Part shown: positions 1 through 4,591 of the stretch, piece after piece
Position numbering within the stretch: position 1 is the stretch's first letter
How the letters are laid out: every line of letters starts with the position of its first letter
Assembly (NCBI GenBank): GCA_031278845.1
Contig: JAITJQ010000053.1
Coordinates: 1 to 7,506, forward strand
DNA length: 7,506 nt
Direction: 5' to 3'
From: Puniceicoccales bacterium
GTDB lineage: Bacteria > Verrucomicrobiota > Verrucomicrobiia > Opitutales > LL51
Notes under the pieces: generated by a model
Told to the model about the DNA's origin: nothing
Seen by the model: only the letters and a program-made list of their open reading frames with translations
The model's database searches: none
Position numbers and translations under genes: made by a program

Positions 1-237
1 CCGACATTTGTCGCCGCACTCCAAAAAGATGCCAAAAATATCTTTCATTACCAGTCGACCATTAAAAATAATCCCATCACCCTCCTCCTCGGCCCAGAAG
101 GTGACTTCTCAAAGCAGGACTACCAAGACCTTACCCAAAACAATTGCCATTTTGTCCACCTGGGAAAACATGTCCTGCGCGCAGAAACCGCAGCACTTTA
201 CCTATTAAGCATCGTCGATCACATGTCGTCCGCCTAA
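1..237 (+). CDS. rsmE: RsmE 16S rRNA m3U1498 methyltransferase, C-terminal part (5' end outside window)
   Basis: This frame is open from the first base to a TAA at 235-237, giving 78 residues with no start inside the window, so only the last third of a roughly 240-residue protein is seen. RsmE methylates N3 of U1498 in 16S rRNA using S-adenosylmethionine and is a SPOUT-class (trefoil knot) methyltransferase. The knot motifs are visible: LLLGPEGDF at fragment residues 28-36 and LGKHVLRAETAALYLLS at 54-70, which match the family's GPEGG(F/L) loop and the LG..ILR.ETA segment that bind the cofactor. The GPEGD variant in place of GPEGG is a small departure. A hairpin begins at the stop codon itself. 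Family assignment rests on these two motifs and is strong. No neighbouring operon partner can be seen upstream. Confidence 0.9.
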   Translation, partial: PTFVAALQKDAKNIFHYQSTIKNNPITLLLGPEGDFSKQDYQDLTQNNCHFVHLGKHVLRAETAALYLLSIVDHMSSA

Positions 238-253
238 GGGCTGCGCGCCCTTA
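235..253 (+). terminator. Hairpin overlapping the rsmE stop codon, possible terminator
   Basis: TAAGGGC (235-241) pairs perfectly with GCCCTTA (247-253) around a 5-nt loop, and the TAA is the stop codon of rsmE. There is no T-tract after it, so as an intrinsic terminator it would be atypical; it could instead act as an mRNA 3'-end stabiliser. The position directly at the stop is the reason to think it belongs to rsmE. Confidence 0.55.
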
Positions 254-262
254 GAATCCCCG

Positions 263-283
263 CCAGGAGGCACCGCCTCCTGG
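263..283. repeat. Hairpin CCAGGAGGC-ACC-GCCTCCTGG
   Basis: A perfect 9-bp stem with a 3-nt loop (272-274). Outside it, AATCC/CCGCCA on the left (255-265) can pair with TGGCGG/GGATT on the right (292-300), so the hairpin sits in a larger imperfect dyad whose right arm overlaps the next hairpin. It shares the CCAGG...CCTGG frame with the hairpins at 294-332, 554-575 and 7453-7475. Confidence 0.85.
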
Positions 284-293
284 ACCTGGTTTG

Positions 294-332
294 GCGGATT
301 GATCCAGGAGCATTGCTCCTGGATCAATCCGC
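294..332. repeat. Perfect 18-bp stem with ATT loop
   Basis: GCGGATTGATCCAGGAGC (294-311) is followed by ATT (312-314) and then its exact reverse complement (315-332). The apical part is CCAGGAGC-ATT-GCTCCTGG, a variant of the neighbouring CCAGGAGGC hairpin in which both arms have changed together. Directly after it comes a short tandem AGAGGCC AGAGGCC (333-346). Confidence 0.9.
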
Positions 333-347
333 AGAGGCCAGAGGCCA

Positions 348-370
348 GCCCCGCGGCTTCGCCGCGGGGC
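348..370. repeat. Hairpin GCCCCGCGGC-TTC-GCCGCGGGGC
   Basis: A perfect 10-bp, all-GC stem with a TTC triloop (358-360). It is followed within about 10 bases by an A-rich tract (381-391) on the + strand. Read on the minus strand, that tract is a T run upstream of the hairpin, so it is not placed as a normal terminator tail in either direction. Confidence 0.85.
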
Positions 371-402
371 CGCTAATTTAAGAAAAAAAAATTAAGTGCC
401 GG

Positions 403-434
403 GCAAACCCTGCGCAAAATTGCACAGGGTTTGC
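403..434. repeat. Long imperfect hairpin
   Basis: GCAAACCCTG (403-412) pairs with CAGGGTTTGC (425-434). After one C/A mismatch (413/424) the inner GCAA/TTGC continues, giving an almost closed stem-loop around 418-419. It belongs to the hairpin array but does not share the CCAGG apex. Confidence 0.75.
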
Positions 435-475
435 GCAGCTAAAAGAAAGAAATTAAAGAGTCTACCCTTGACCTT

Positions 476-514
476 GCGGCCGAGCCCGGCGCGGAACGCG
501 CCGGGCTCGGCCGC
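476..514. repeat. Perfect 18-bp GC-rich stem with GAA loop
   Basis: GCGGCCGAGCCCGGCGCG (476-493), GAA (494-496), then the exact reverse complement (497-514). The pairing can extend outward through TGACCTT (469-475) and AAGG-GGTCA (517-526) with small bulges, giving a stem of about 25 bp. Confidence 0.9.
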
Positions 515-522
515 CGAAGGAG

Positions 523-576
523 GTCAAGGAGTCACTGACTCCTTGCGGGGGGTCCAGGGGGCTCCGCCCCCCTGGG
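523..576 (+). repeat. Compound palindromic repeat, left copy
   Basis: Two dyads in series: CAAGGAGTCA-C-TGACTCCTTG (525-545), then a short GC linker, then CCAGGGGGC-TCC-GCCCCC-C-TGG (554-575). The reverse complement of 7479-7506 matches 523-550 without mismatch, and the partner hairpin is also present there, so this is a real multi-copy element. In this copy the second hairpin has five Gs against six Cs, giving a bulged C. Confidence 0.85.
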
Positions 577-594
577 TTGAAGGAGATATATTTT

Positions 595-815
595 TTAGGC
601 ATTGACAACTAAAGATATGGAGATTTCCAATAATGGAGCAGCAAAGTGACAGAAAGCCGCAACATCTCCAAGCTTTTGCTGTAGCACTTTATCCTTCTTT
701 GAAGCTTTGCCAAAATTTGTACACGCTTTCAGCTCTTACATCTGTATCTCTGCATTCCTCCCTTTAGGCCTTCCCTCCTTAAACTTGAGGATCCGCAGTA
801 CTTACACTCTTTCAT
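595..815 (-). pseudogene. Decayed IS1-like transposase InsA N-terminus
   Basis: On the minus strand an ATG at 815 opens a frame beginning MKECKYCGSSSLRREGLKGG and continuing MQRYRCKS to a TGA at 731-729. This is the N-terminal zinc finger of IS1-type InsA/IS1-like transposases: CxxC, a basic linker with GxQRY, then CK(S)C. The expected fourth cysteine falls exactly on TG|A; one missing base there restores TGN (Cys or Trp) and the next frame continues as KACTNFGKASKKDKVLQQKL before ending at a TAA (597-595). The catalytic DDE part of the family is absent, so the gene is dead: one frameshift plus a large internal deletion. The spacing from an upstream AAGAAGGGAAG stretch to the ATG is compatible with a ribosome binding site. 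IS1595-like elements have a similar finger, so the exact family is less certain than the transposase call. Confidence 0.7.
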
Positions 816-879
816 TTCTTTCTTCCCTTCTTGTTTCTTTTTAGGTATATACTATGCTATATCTCCCGCTGTCAATGCC
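598..879 (-). mobile_element. IS1-like insertion sequence remnant, 282 bp, with both terminal inverted repeats
   Basis: The ends are imperfect inverted repeats: 598-620 and the reverse complement of 857-879 agree at 18 of 23 positions, starting GGCATTGACA in both and sharing an AGATAT block at positions 16-21. IS1 elements typically have repeats of about this length that begin with GG and embed the transposase promoter in one of them, as here. Full IS1 elements are near 770 bp, so most of the interior is gone. No clear target-site duplication is visible in the flanks (left ends ATTTTTTA, right begins CATTTTCT), which fits an old insertion. Confidence 0.65.
846..875 (-). promoter_or_regulatory. 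Promoter in the terminal repeat of the IS remnant
   Basis: On the minus strand TTGACA (875-870) is followed after 18 bases by TATATA (851-846), a good sigma-70 pattern about 30 bp upstream of the transposase ATG at 815. The -35 box lies inside the terminal repeat, as is known for the IS1 family. It could still drive transcription leftward into the hairpin array. Confidence 0.55.
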
Positions 880-999
880 CATTTTCTTTCCTCTTTAAAT
901 TATATATAACACTCTCTTATTTTTTTTGAAGTAAGTCAAGTATTTTTTTGGTGAAGTGGAAAAAAAATCGTTTATTGAGCGGATTTTTGTGGACATTAA
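880..999. other. AT-rich gap, no gene recognised
   Basis: About 120 bp, pyrimidine-rich then A/T-rich on the + strand, between the IS remnant and the small leftward gene. On the minus strand it contains TTATATATAAT (about 909-899), then an AGAGGAAAG stretch and an ATG at the very border of the IS remnant (see findings). No family is recognisable. Confidence 0.5.
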
Positions 1000-1287
1000 T
1001 TAAGACGATTCAGGGCATATTTTTTTATTTTGCTTTTGTTTTTCTTTGAGATTTTGCCATTCGCGGAGGCGTTCCGTTAGAACTTTTTCGGCACTGATTT
1101 TGGGAAAACACAGAACTTTCTCCATGTCAATTAACTTCGGCTCATAGAACTTTTTCGGCGTCAGCATATATTCCTGGCCGGAAATGTTCCGTTCAAAATC
1201 GTAAGCACTCGCAAGCACAAAAGATATAAAAAGTATCCCTTGGGAGACGCTTTTGTGTTTGGGGAATATTTTTGTTTTACGGGGCAA
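1000..1287 (-). CDS. Small protein of unknown function with possible signal peptide
   Basis: A 95-codon frame starting at TTG (1287) and ending at TAA (1002-1000). I do not recognise the family. The N-terminus is basic (PRKTKIFPKHK), followed by a short hydrophobic stretch (GILFISFVLASA, about residues 17-28) ending in an A-S-A site before YDFER, so a Sec signal peptide with cleavage near residue 28 is plausible. The mature part is charged, with a central KKFYEPKLIDMEKVL and a lysine/glutamine-rich tail (LKEKQKQNKK). A GGAG sits 4 bases before the TTG, rather close for a ribosome binding site. The first internal Met is near residue 41, which would remove the signal. It could also be the 3' end of a decayed gene. 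Codon composition looks coding-like (AAA/GAA, few rare codons). Confidence 0.45.
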   Translation of the reverse strand: MPRKTKIFPKHKSVSQGILFISFVLASAYDFERNISGQEYMLTPKKFYEPKLIDMEKVLCFPKISAEKVLTERLREWQNLKEKQKQNKKICPESS

Positions 1288-1533
1288 TTTTCTCCGTTGT
1301 AGACCTTAGAAGGGGCAAAGGGGCGCAGAAGCCATCCTTTGATCCGATACAGAAAGGTCTGGCTCTGTATCAGAGACGATTTCTGGACTTAGTATACATT
1401 ACACACTTTCTGTGGGGCAGGTCTTTGAGGTGGCCTAGTGGCCTACATTTCAGCTTCTAGGGGCGCTCTAGCTACTTCAAGGGCAGCCCTTTGACGTGGC
1501 AGGAAGGTGTCCAGATTTGATCTGGCGTGAAGA
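1288..1533. other. Hairpin-rich non-coding stretch, possible structured RNA
   Basis: No convincing gene: the only long frame here (62 codons, + strand, 1272-1460) has no family resemblance and overlaps the start of the leftward gene. Instead there are several short dyads: GATACAGA/TCTGTATC (1346-1353/1364-1371, 10-nt loop), GGCC-TAGT-GGCC (1432-1443), CTAG/CTAG (1457-1471), AAGGGC-A-GCCCTT (1479-1491) and CCAGAT-TTG-ATCTGG (1511-1525). A direct repeat also occurs: GGCAGGTCTTTGAGGTGGC (1417-1435) against GGCAGCCCTTTGACGTGGC (1482-1500, three differences). This pattern suits a structured transcript or repeat debris; the strand is undetermined. Confidence 0.4.
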
Positions 1534-1590
1534 CTCGCTCCCACCCTCTACCTGCTAGCCTTGGGAGGAAATCGGTGGCTGTCAAATTAC
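1534..1590 (-). repeat. Dispersed repeat copy 1 (TTGACA-anchored)
   Basis: On the + strand it begins CTCGCTCCCACCCTCTACC, and 46 bases after its first base comes TGTCAA (1580-1585). Read on the minus strand: TTGACA, about 17 variable bases, then a conserved block ending GGTAGAGGGTGGGAGCGAG. Copies 2 and 3 align without a gap. This copy also has a CTCCCA/TGGGAG dyad (1539-1544/1563-1568). Confidence 0.7.
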
Positions 1591-1658
1591 TTTGTAGGGA
1601 AATAAAAATTTAAGATGGCTTGATGCAGGCTGAATTTTTGGATCTACTATTTTTAACA

Positions 1659-1720
1659 TGCCGCTCGCTCCCACCCTCTATCTCTCAGCCTTGGAAGAGA
1701 ACTCATCATTGTCAAGTCGT
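1659..1720 (-). repeat. Dispersed repeat copy 2, directly 3' of the Nudix gene
   Basis: The conserved block starts TGCCGCTCGCTCCCACCC and TGTCAA lies at 1710-1715, with the same 46-base spacing as copies 1 and 3. In the first 34 aligned bases it differs from copy 1 at five positions; the 12 bases before TGTCAA are essentially unrelated. On the minus strand its TTGACA begins 7 bases after the Nudix stop codon. Confidence 0.7.
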
Positions 1721-1722
1721 TT

Positions 1723-2352
1723 TTAAATAAATAATTGATAAATCAAAAGCGTGGCGATGGCAATAGCGTGATTAATTTCTCCGGATCTTATTTTATTTAA
1801 ACATTCTGGAAAAGAAGCCATAGAACAGGTAATTTCTTCGTTCGGATCCAGCCGCTGTCCGTCGATCTTTTGACAATTTTCAGCGACGATGATATGGAGA
1901 CGATTATTCTGTGTCGCCGGATTAGGATAAATCGTAGTCAATAAATGGGCATTTGGAGAAATATATCCCGTTTCCTCACGTAACTCGCGCAGTCCAGCGG
2001 CTAGGGGATTTTCGCCCCTATCGATGAGTCCACCGGGCGTTTCCAAGGAAAACGTCTCCGTACCAAAGCGAAATTGCCGTACCAAAATGAGTTTATTTTC
2101 CGGTGTGAGTGCGATGACTTGTACCCAATCCGCCAGGTCCAGTACATAAAAATTTCCGGAGCGGTGGTCGAGGGGATGGGTGTACTTTTTTTCGAAAACT
2201 TGAAAAATTGGACAGTTGAAAGTGGATTTCTTTGCGGTTAGCGTCCAAGGGCTTAGTAGGGAATCTTCTATGACTTCGGTCATGTCGTTATGGTTGGAAA
2301 AATTTCCCCATTGGGCAATGAAATTTTGTTGTAAAAGATGAATCGTTTTCAT
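1723..2352 (-). CDS. Nudix hydrolase, ADP-ribose pyrophosphatase-like
   Basis: The product hydrolyses a nucleoside diphosphate linked to another moiety, most likely ADP-ribose or a sugar nucleotide to AMP plus phosphosugar, in the cytoplasm and with Mg2+. The complete Nudix box G-x5-E-x7-REUxEExGU is present at residues 108-130 of the 209-residue form (GLIDRGE ... RELREETGY), with the metal-binding glutamates intact. The preceding ETPGG and RQFRFG are typical of the ADP-ribose pyrophosphatase (NudF/YffH-type) subgroup; about 70 extra N-terminal residues resemble that subgroup's N-terminal domain. I chose the ATG at 2352; an in-frame ATG at 2415 would add 21 residues without homology-like character and overlap the divergent MATE gene by 49 bp. 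Repeat copy 2 follows the stop. Substrate is inferred from subgroup resemblance only. Confidence 0.85.
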   Translation of the reverse strand: MKTIHLLQQNFIAQWGNFSNHNDMTEVIEDSLLSPWTLTAKKSTFNCPIFQVFEKKYTHPLDHRSGNFYVLDLADWVQVIALTPENKLILVRQFRFGTETFSLETPGGLIDRGENPLAAGLRELREETGYISPNAHLLTTIYPNPATQNNRLHIIVAENCQKIDGQRLDPNEEITCSMASFPECLNKIRSGEINHAIAIATLLIYQLFI

Positions 2353-2366
2353 ACCTTTGTACAGGC
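2353..2366. promoter_or_regulatory. 14-bp divergent intergenic spacer with dyad symmetry
   Basis: The two start codons face away from each other across ACCTTTGTACAGGC. Including the start codons it reads CAT-a-CCT-ttgtac-AGG-c-ATG, a near-symmetric dyad: each gene's weak AGG ribosome binding motif is the other's complement. No room exists for separate promoters, so they must lie inside the opposite coding sequence. Confidence 0.5.
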
Positions 2367-3779
2367 ATGAAATTGACACGGCATGAGTCTGGGAGTTTGT
2401 GTGAGATTTGGTCAATCTCTTGGCCTATGATTTTAGCGGCGATGACCAATTATTTCATGACGCTAGCCGATCGCGTTATTTTATCGATATATTCCAAGGA
2501 TGCTTTCGTGGCCGTTGGATTTACGCATCCCTTTTATTGGGGGAATATGCGTGCGATGATGGCATTTATTAGTGTTACCAGCGTATTTATTGGCAAATTT
2601 TACGGGGCACGCAACTACCGACAGATTCGCAAGATTGTTTGGCAGACTATTTCCATTGCCTTTGCCTATTATGTTGTGCTTATACCGTGTGCTTGGAATG
2701 CGAAAATTTTTCTTGCCGATAAAATCGAGGATCTTGGGGCACCCTATTTATCCATTACGCTTTTATTTTTGCCATTTCATCTCGCTGGATTTGGGGCGAT
2801 TGGTGCTTTTTTTCTGGGCATAGGGCTTACGCGCGTTGTACTTGTGGTAATTTTAATTTCAAATTTAATTAATATTTTATTTAATCTTCTACTTGTTTTT
2901 GGATTATATGGGTTTCCGGAACTAGGCATTCGGGGGACGGCTTACGCAACGGGGATTTCGCAACTGGTTGCATTTTTCATATTTTTGTATAAATTTTTAG
3001 GGAGGCCTTACCGTCAGCGTTTTTTGACGCATGTGCCGGGGTTTTCCCTAAGGCTCATCAAGAAATGTCTTCCTTTAGGGATACCCAACGCAATCAGTTC
3101 GATTTTAAATTCGGGAGGTTTTGCGATTGTTAGTCAAATGATTGCGAAGGTTTGTTCAGCGGACGACGCATTAGCCTTTACCGTTGCCAATTCGATTTAC
3201 TTATTTTTCTGGTTTTTTGCGGATGGGTTAGGGAAGGGGTTAAGCACGATTTGTTCGAATTATATAGGAAGGAATGAGGTACATATGATAGCCCATTCGT
3301 TTCGTTTCAGCGCAAAACTTTTGTTAGTTTTTGCTGGATTTACGGCGATTTTCATGATTATCAATCCGAATCTAACGCTTCGTTTGTTTTACCAGGATGA
3401 GGTAACAGATTTATTTTTTTCGAATTTCCGTTGGATGCTTTTTGCTGCATGGGTTGCGGTAATGGTAGATGCTTTTCGTTGGATGTTACAGAGTATTTTA
3501 ATTGCTGCGGACGACATTTATTTTGCGGTTATTTCGAATGTTTCCTGTTTTTGGTTAGCGGCATTTGTACCGATTTTTCTTTTTGTTTACGTTTTACATT
3601 GGTGGGGAGCTATTTTTTGTTGGCAGTGTTTTATTTTAGATTCTTGTGTGCGAATCATTTTGTATTTTTGTCGGACAAGATCGTGGACATGGAAGCGAAA
3701 GGTATTAGAAGCGGCTCAATTTTCCAAGATGAATACTCCATCCAACGGAAGGCGTGTTTCGCGTAGGAGGCAAAAATGA
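2367..3779 (+). CDS. MATE-family efflux transporter
   Basis: A 470-residue inner-membrane protein, the usual length for the family, that would export cationic drugs or metabolites in exchange for Na+ or H+. About twelve hydrophobic segments can be traced in two halves: the first starts at EIWSISWPMILAAMTNYFM (residues 13-31) with the family's N-terminal P and the following DRVIL; GIRGTAYATGISQ (about 188-200) ends the first half; the second half starts at KKCLPLGIPNAI (about 229-240) with ANSIYLFFWF downstream. The G-x-P and GxAxAT signatures are typical of MATE proteins (NorM/DinF-like). The C-terminus is a basic tail (KRKVLEAAQ ... RRVSRRRQK) that ends on AGGAGG, the Shine-Dalgarno of the next ORF. 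The start fits the family, though only a weak AGG precedes it. It is divergent from the Nudix gene. Substrate cannot be told from sequence. Confidence 0.9.
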   Translation: MKLTRHESGSLCEIWSISWPMILAAMTNYFMTLADRVILSIYSKDAFVAVGFTHPFYWGNMRAMMAFISVTSVFIGKFYGARNYRQIRKIVWQTISIAFAYYVVLIPCAWNAKIFLADKIEDLGAPYLSITLLFLPFHLAGFGAIGAFFLGIGLTRVVLVVILISNLINILFNLLLVFGLYGFPELGIRGTAYATGISQLVAFFIFLYKFLGRPYRQRFLTHVPGFSLRLIKKCLPLGIPNAISSILNSGGFAIVSQMIAKVCSADDALAFTVANSIYLFFWFFADGLGKGLSTICSNYIGRNEVHMIAHSFRFSAKLLLVFAGFTAIFMIINPNLTLRLFYQDEVTDLFFSNFRWMLFAAWVAVMVDAFRWMLQSILIAADDIYFAVISNVSCFWLAAFVPIFLFVYVLHWWGAIFCWQCFILDSCVRIILYFCRTRSWTWKRKVLEAAQFSKMNTPSNGRRVSRRRQK

Positions 3780-3847
3780 AATCCCTGATTATTGTCGAAG
3801 TCATTGATGAGCGGACAAAGTTTTATTTTGGATTTTGGATAAAATAA
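3776..3847 (+). pseudogene. 23-codon ORF resembling the first residues of topoisomerase I, probable topA stump
   Basis: The MATE stop codon overlaps an ATG in ATGA (3776-3779), preceded by a perfect AGGAGG (3765-3770) with 5-nt spacing, so translation is coupled. The ORF reads MKSLIIVEVIDERTKFYFGF and three more residues before TAA. The first eight residues, MKSLIIVE, are what bacterial DNA topoisomerase I normally starts with (MKSLIIVESPAKAKT...), but from residue 9 on the resemblance ends. The simplest reading is a deletion or insertion joining codon 8 of topA to unrelated DNA. The alternative is a real leader-type peptide or chance. The hairpin described next covers its stop codon. Confidence 0.45.
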
Positions 3848-3858
3848 AATATCGACAA
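3792..3858. repeat. Nested inverted repeat at the end of the mini-ORF
   Basis: TTGTCGA (3792-3798) pairs with TCGACAA (3852-3858), and inside it TTTTATTTT (3821-3829) pairs with AAAATAAAA (3841-3849) across an 11-nt loop. The inner stem includes the mini-ORF stop codon. The AT stem is weak and has no T-tract, so a terminator role for the MATE transcript is only possible. Confidence 0.5.
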
Positions 3859-3985
3859 AAGCCTGGGAACTCTTAAGAAACAAAAGCTCTGGTTTTGGGC
3901 GTGCCGCTTGTTCTCACCCTCTACCACTGAGCATGGGAGCCATTTATAAGTTTGTCAAGTAATTTAAATTATAGAGTCTGTTAAA
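3848..3985. other. Non-coding gap between the mini-ORF and the ankyrin gene
   Basis: Apart from repeat copy 3 and a small CAAAA-GCTCTGG-TTTTG dyad (3881-3897) nothing gene-like is seen. It separates two convergent transcription units and is where an intact topA would be expected if the mini-ORF is its stump. Confidence 0.45.
3902..3963 (-). repeat. Dispersed repeat copy 3, 3' of the ankyrin gene
   Basis: TGCCGCTTGTTCTCACCCTC is followed by TGTCAA at 3953-3958, again 46 bases from the first base of the aligned block. It lies between the MATE/mini-ORF end and the 3' end of the leftward ankyrin gene, so like copy 2 it sits in the 3' region of a leftward gene. The minus-strand block GCTCAGTGGTAGAG resembles a tRNA D-arm, but no tRNA fold follows. 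Confidence 0.7.
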
Positions 3986-4591
3986 TTACGGAATTAGGAG
4001 ATGCAATTCGTTGAGGGCCTCATCGAATTTCTGTCGCTCCGTTTCATCTTCTATTTCCTTTCTTTTTTTCATGGCTCTATCGAGGGGCGTTTTACCGTCA
4101 TCGTCTTGGATGTTTGGATCAGCTCCATGATCCAGTAAAAATTGTATAATCTCAAGTCCTTGATTTTTATATACTCCGGCGGCCATAACCAAAAATGAAA
4201 ATTCTTTGTACTCTAAGTTTACATTTGCGCCCCCTTCTTCAATAATTGATTTCACTCTTTGAAACGATGTTTTGGGCGTATAAGATGCATCGGAAATCGC
4301 ATCCAATAGGCGTTGCTCTGGGGAATAGCCCAAGGTCAGTATTGCTTCTTCTACTTTAGATTTTTCTTCCGGGTTCAATTCCCTTTGACGCAGTGCTAAG
4401 GTAAGCTCTGTTTTGATTAGTTTTTCATGATCAATGTTCATGCGACGTAATTCCTCGGGAGTATGACACAAATTAAGTTGTCGCGCCACTGAAAGCTTAA
4501 ATAGTTCATCCCACGGGAGATCTTCTTTACTTTTGAGTGATTTTTTGAAATCGATGCTCATTTGATACAATTCCTCGGGAGTATGGTTCAA
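3986..4591 (-). CDS. Ankyrin-repeat protein with duplicated 40-residue motif
   Basis: 201 residues from a TTG at 4591 to TAA. The C-terminal half has ankyrin units: a degraded one (TSFQRVKSIIEEGGANVNLE), then a clear one, GLEIIQFLLDHGADPNIQDD followed by DGKTPLDRAM, the classic HGADPN..D..G.TPLD pattern. Ankyrin repeats bind other proteins; in bacteria they are frequent in host-associated species. The N-terminal half holds a tandem pair: QLNLNHTPEELYQMSIDFKK and QLNLCHTPEELRRMNIDHEK, 40 residues apart and still similar in DNA (4570-4600 against 4450-4480). No signal peptide or membrane segment is seen. No Shine-Dalgarno precedes the TTG, and the frame stays open upstream to 4753, so the true start is doubtful (next entry). 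Alternative: a disrupted gene. Confidence 0.65.
   Translation of the reverse strand: MNHTPEELYQMSIDFKKSLKSKEDLPWDELFKLSVARQLNLCHTPEELRRMNIDHEKLIKTELTLALRQRELNPEEKSKVEEAILTLGYSPEQRLLDAISDASYTPKTSFQRVKSIIEEGGANVNLEYKEFSFLVMAAGVYKNQGLEIIQFLLDHGADPNIQDDDGKTPLDRAMKKRKEIEDETERQKFDEALNELHLLIP

Noticed and set aside
8..208. A 66-codon + strand frame at the left edge
   Set aside because: It is an out-of-frame shadow of rsmE, whose own frame carries the family motifs.
235..575. CRISPR array
   Set aside because: The repeated units are hairpins of different length and sequence with no constant spacer length or identical repeats.
235..575. Classical REP elements mobilised by a RAYT transposase
   Set aside because: No GTAG/GGAG tetranucleotide foot at the stem bases and no RAYT gene in the window.
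396..605. A 69-codon + strand frame through the hairpin array
   Set aside because: Its sequence is the translation of palindromes (runs of GGQG, APPP) and it ends in the IS end; it overlaps no recognisable start signal.
899..938. Promoter TTGACT...TATAAT upstream of the IS remnant
   Set aside because: The two boxes are nearly 30 bases apart, too far for a sigma-70 promoter.
1272..1460. A 62-codon + strand ORF
   Set aside because: It overlaps the leftward gene start, has no ribosome binding site and its peptide resembles no family; hairpins explain the region better.
1534..1720. Integron attC sites for the dispersed repeat
   Set aside because: The GTTRRRY / RYYYAAC core sites are not found and the repeats do not form the expected imperfect hairpin with extrahelical bases.
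3881..3950. tRNA gene on the minus strand suggested by GCTCAGTGGTAGAG
   Set aside because: Only the D-arm-like block is present; no anticodon stem, no T-arm with GTTC, and the acceptor arms do not pair.
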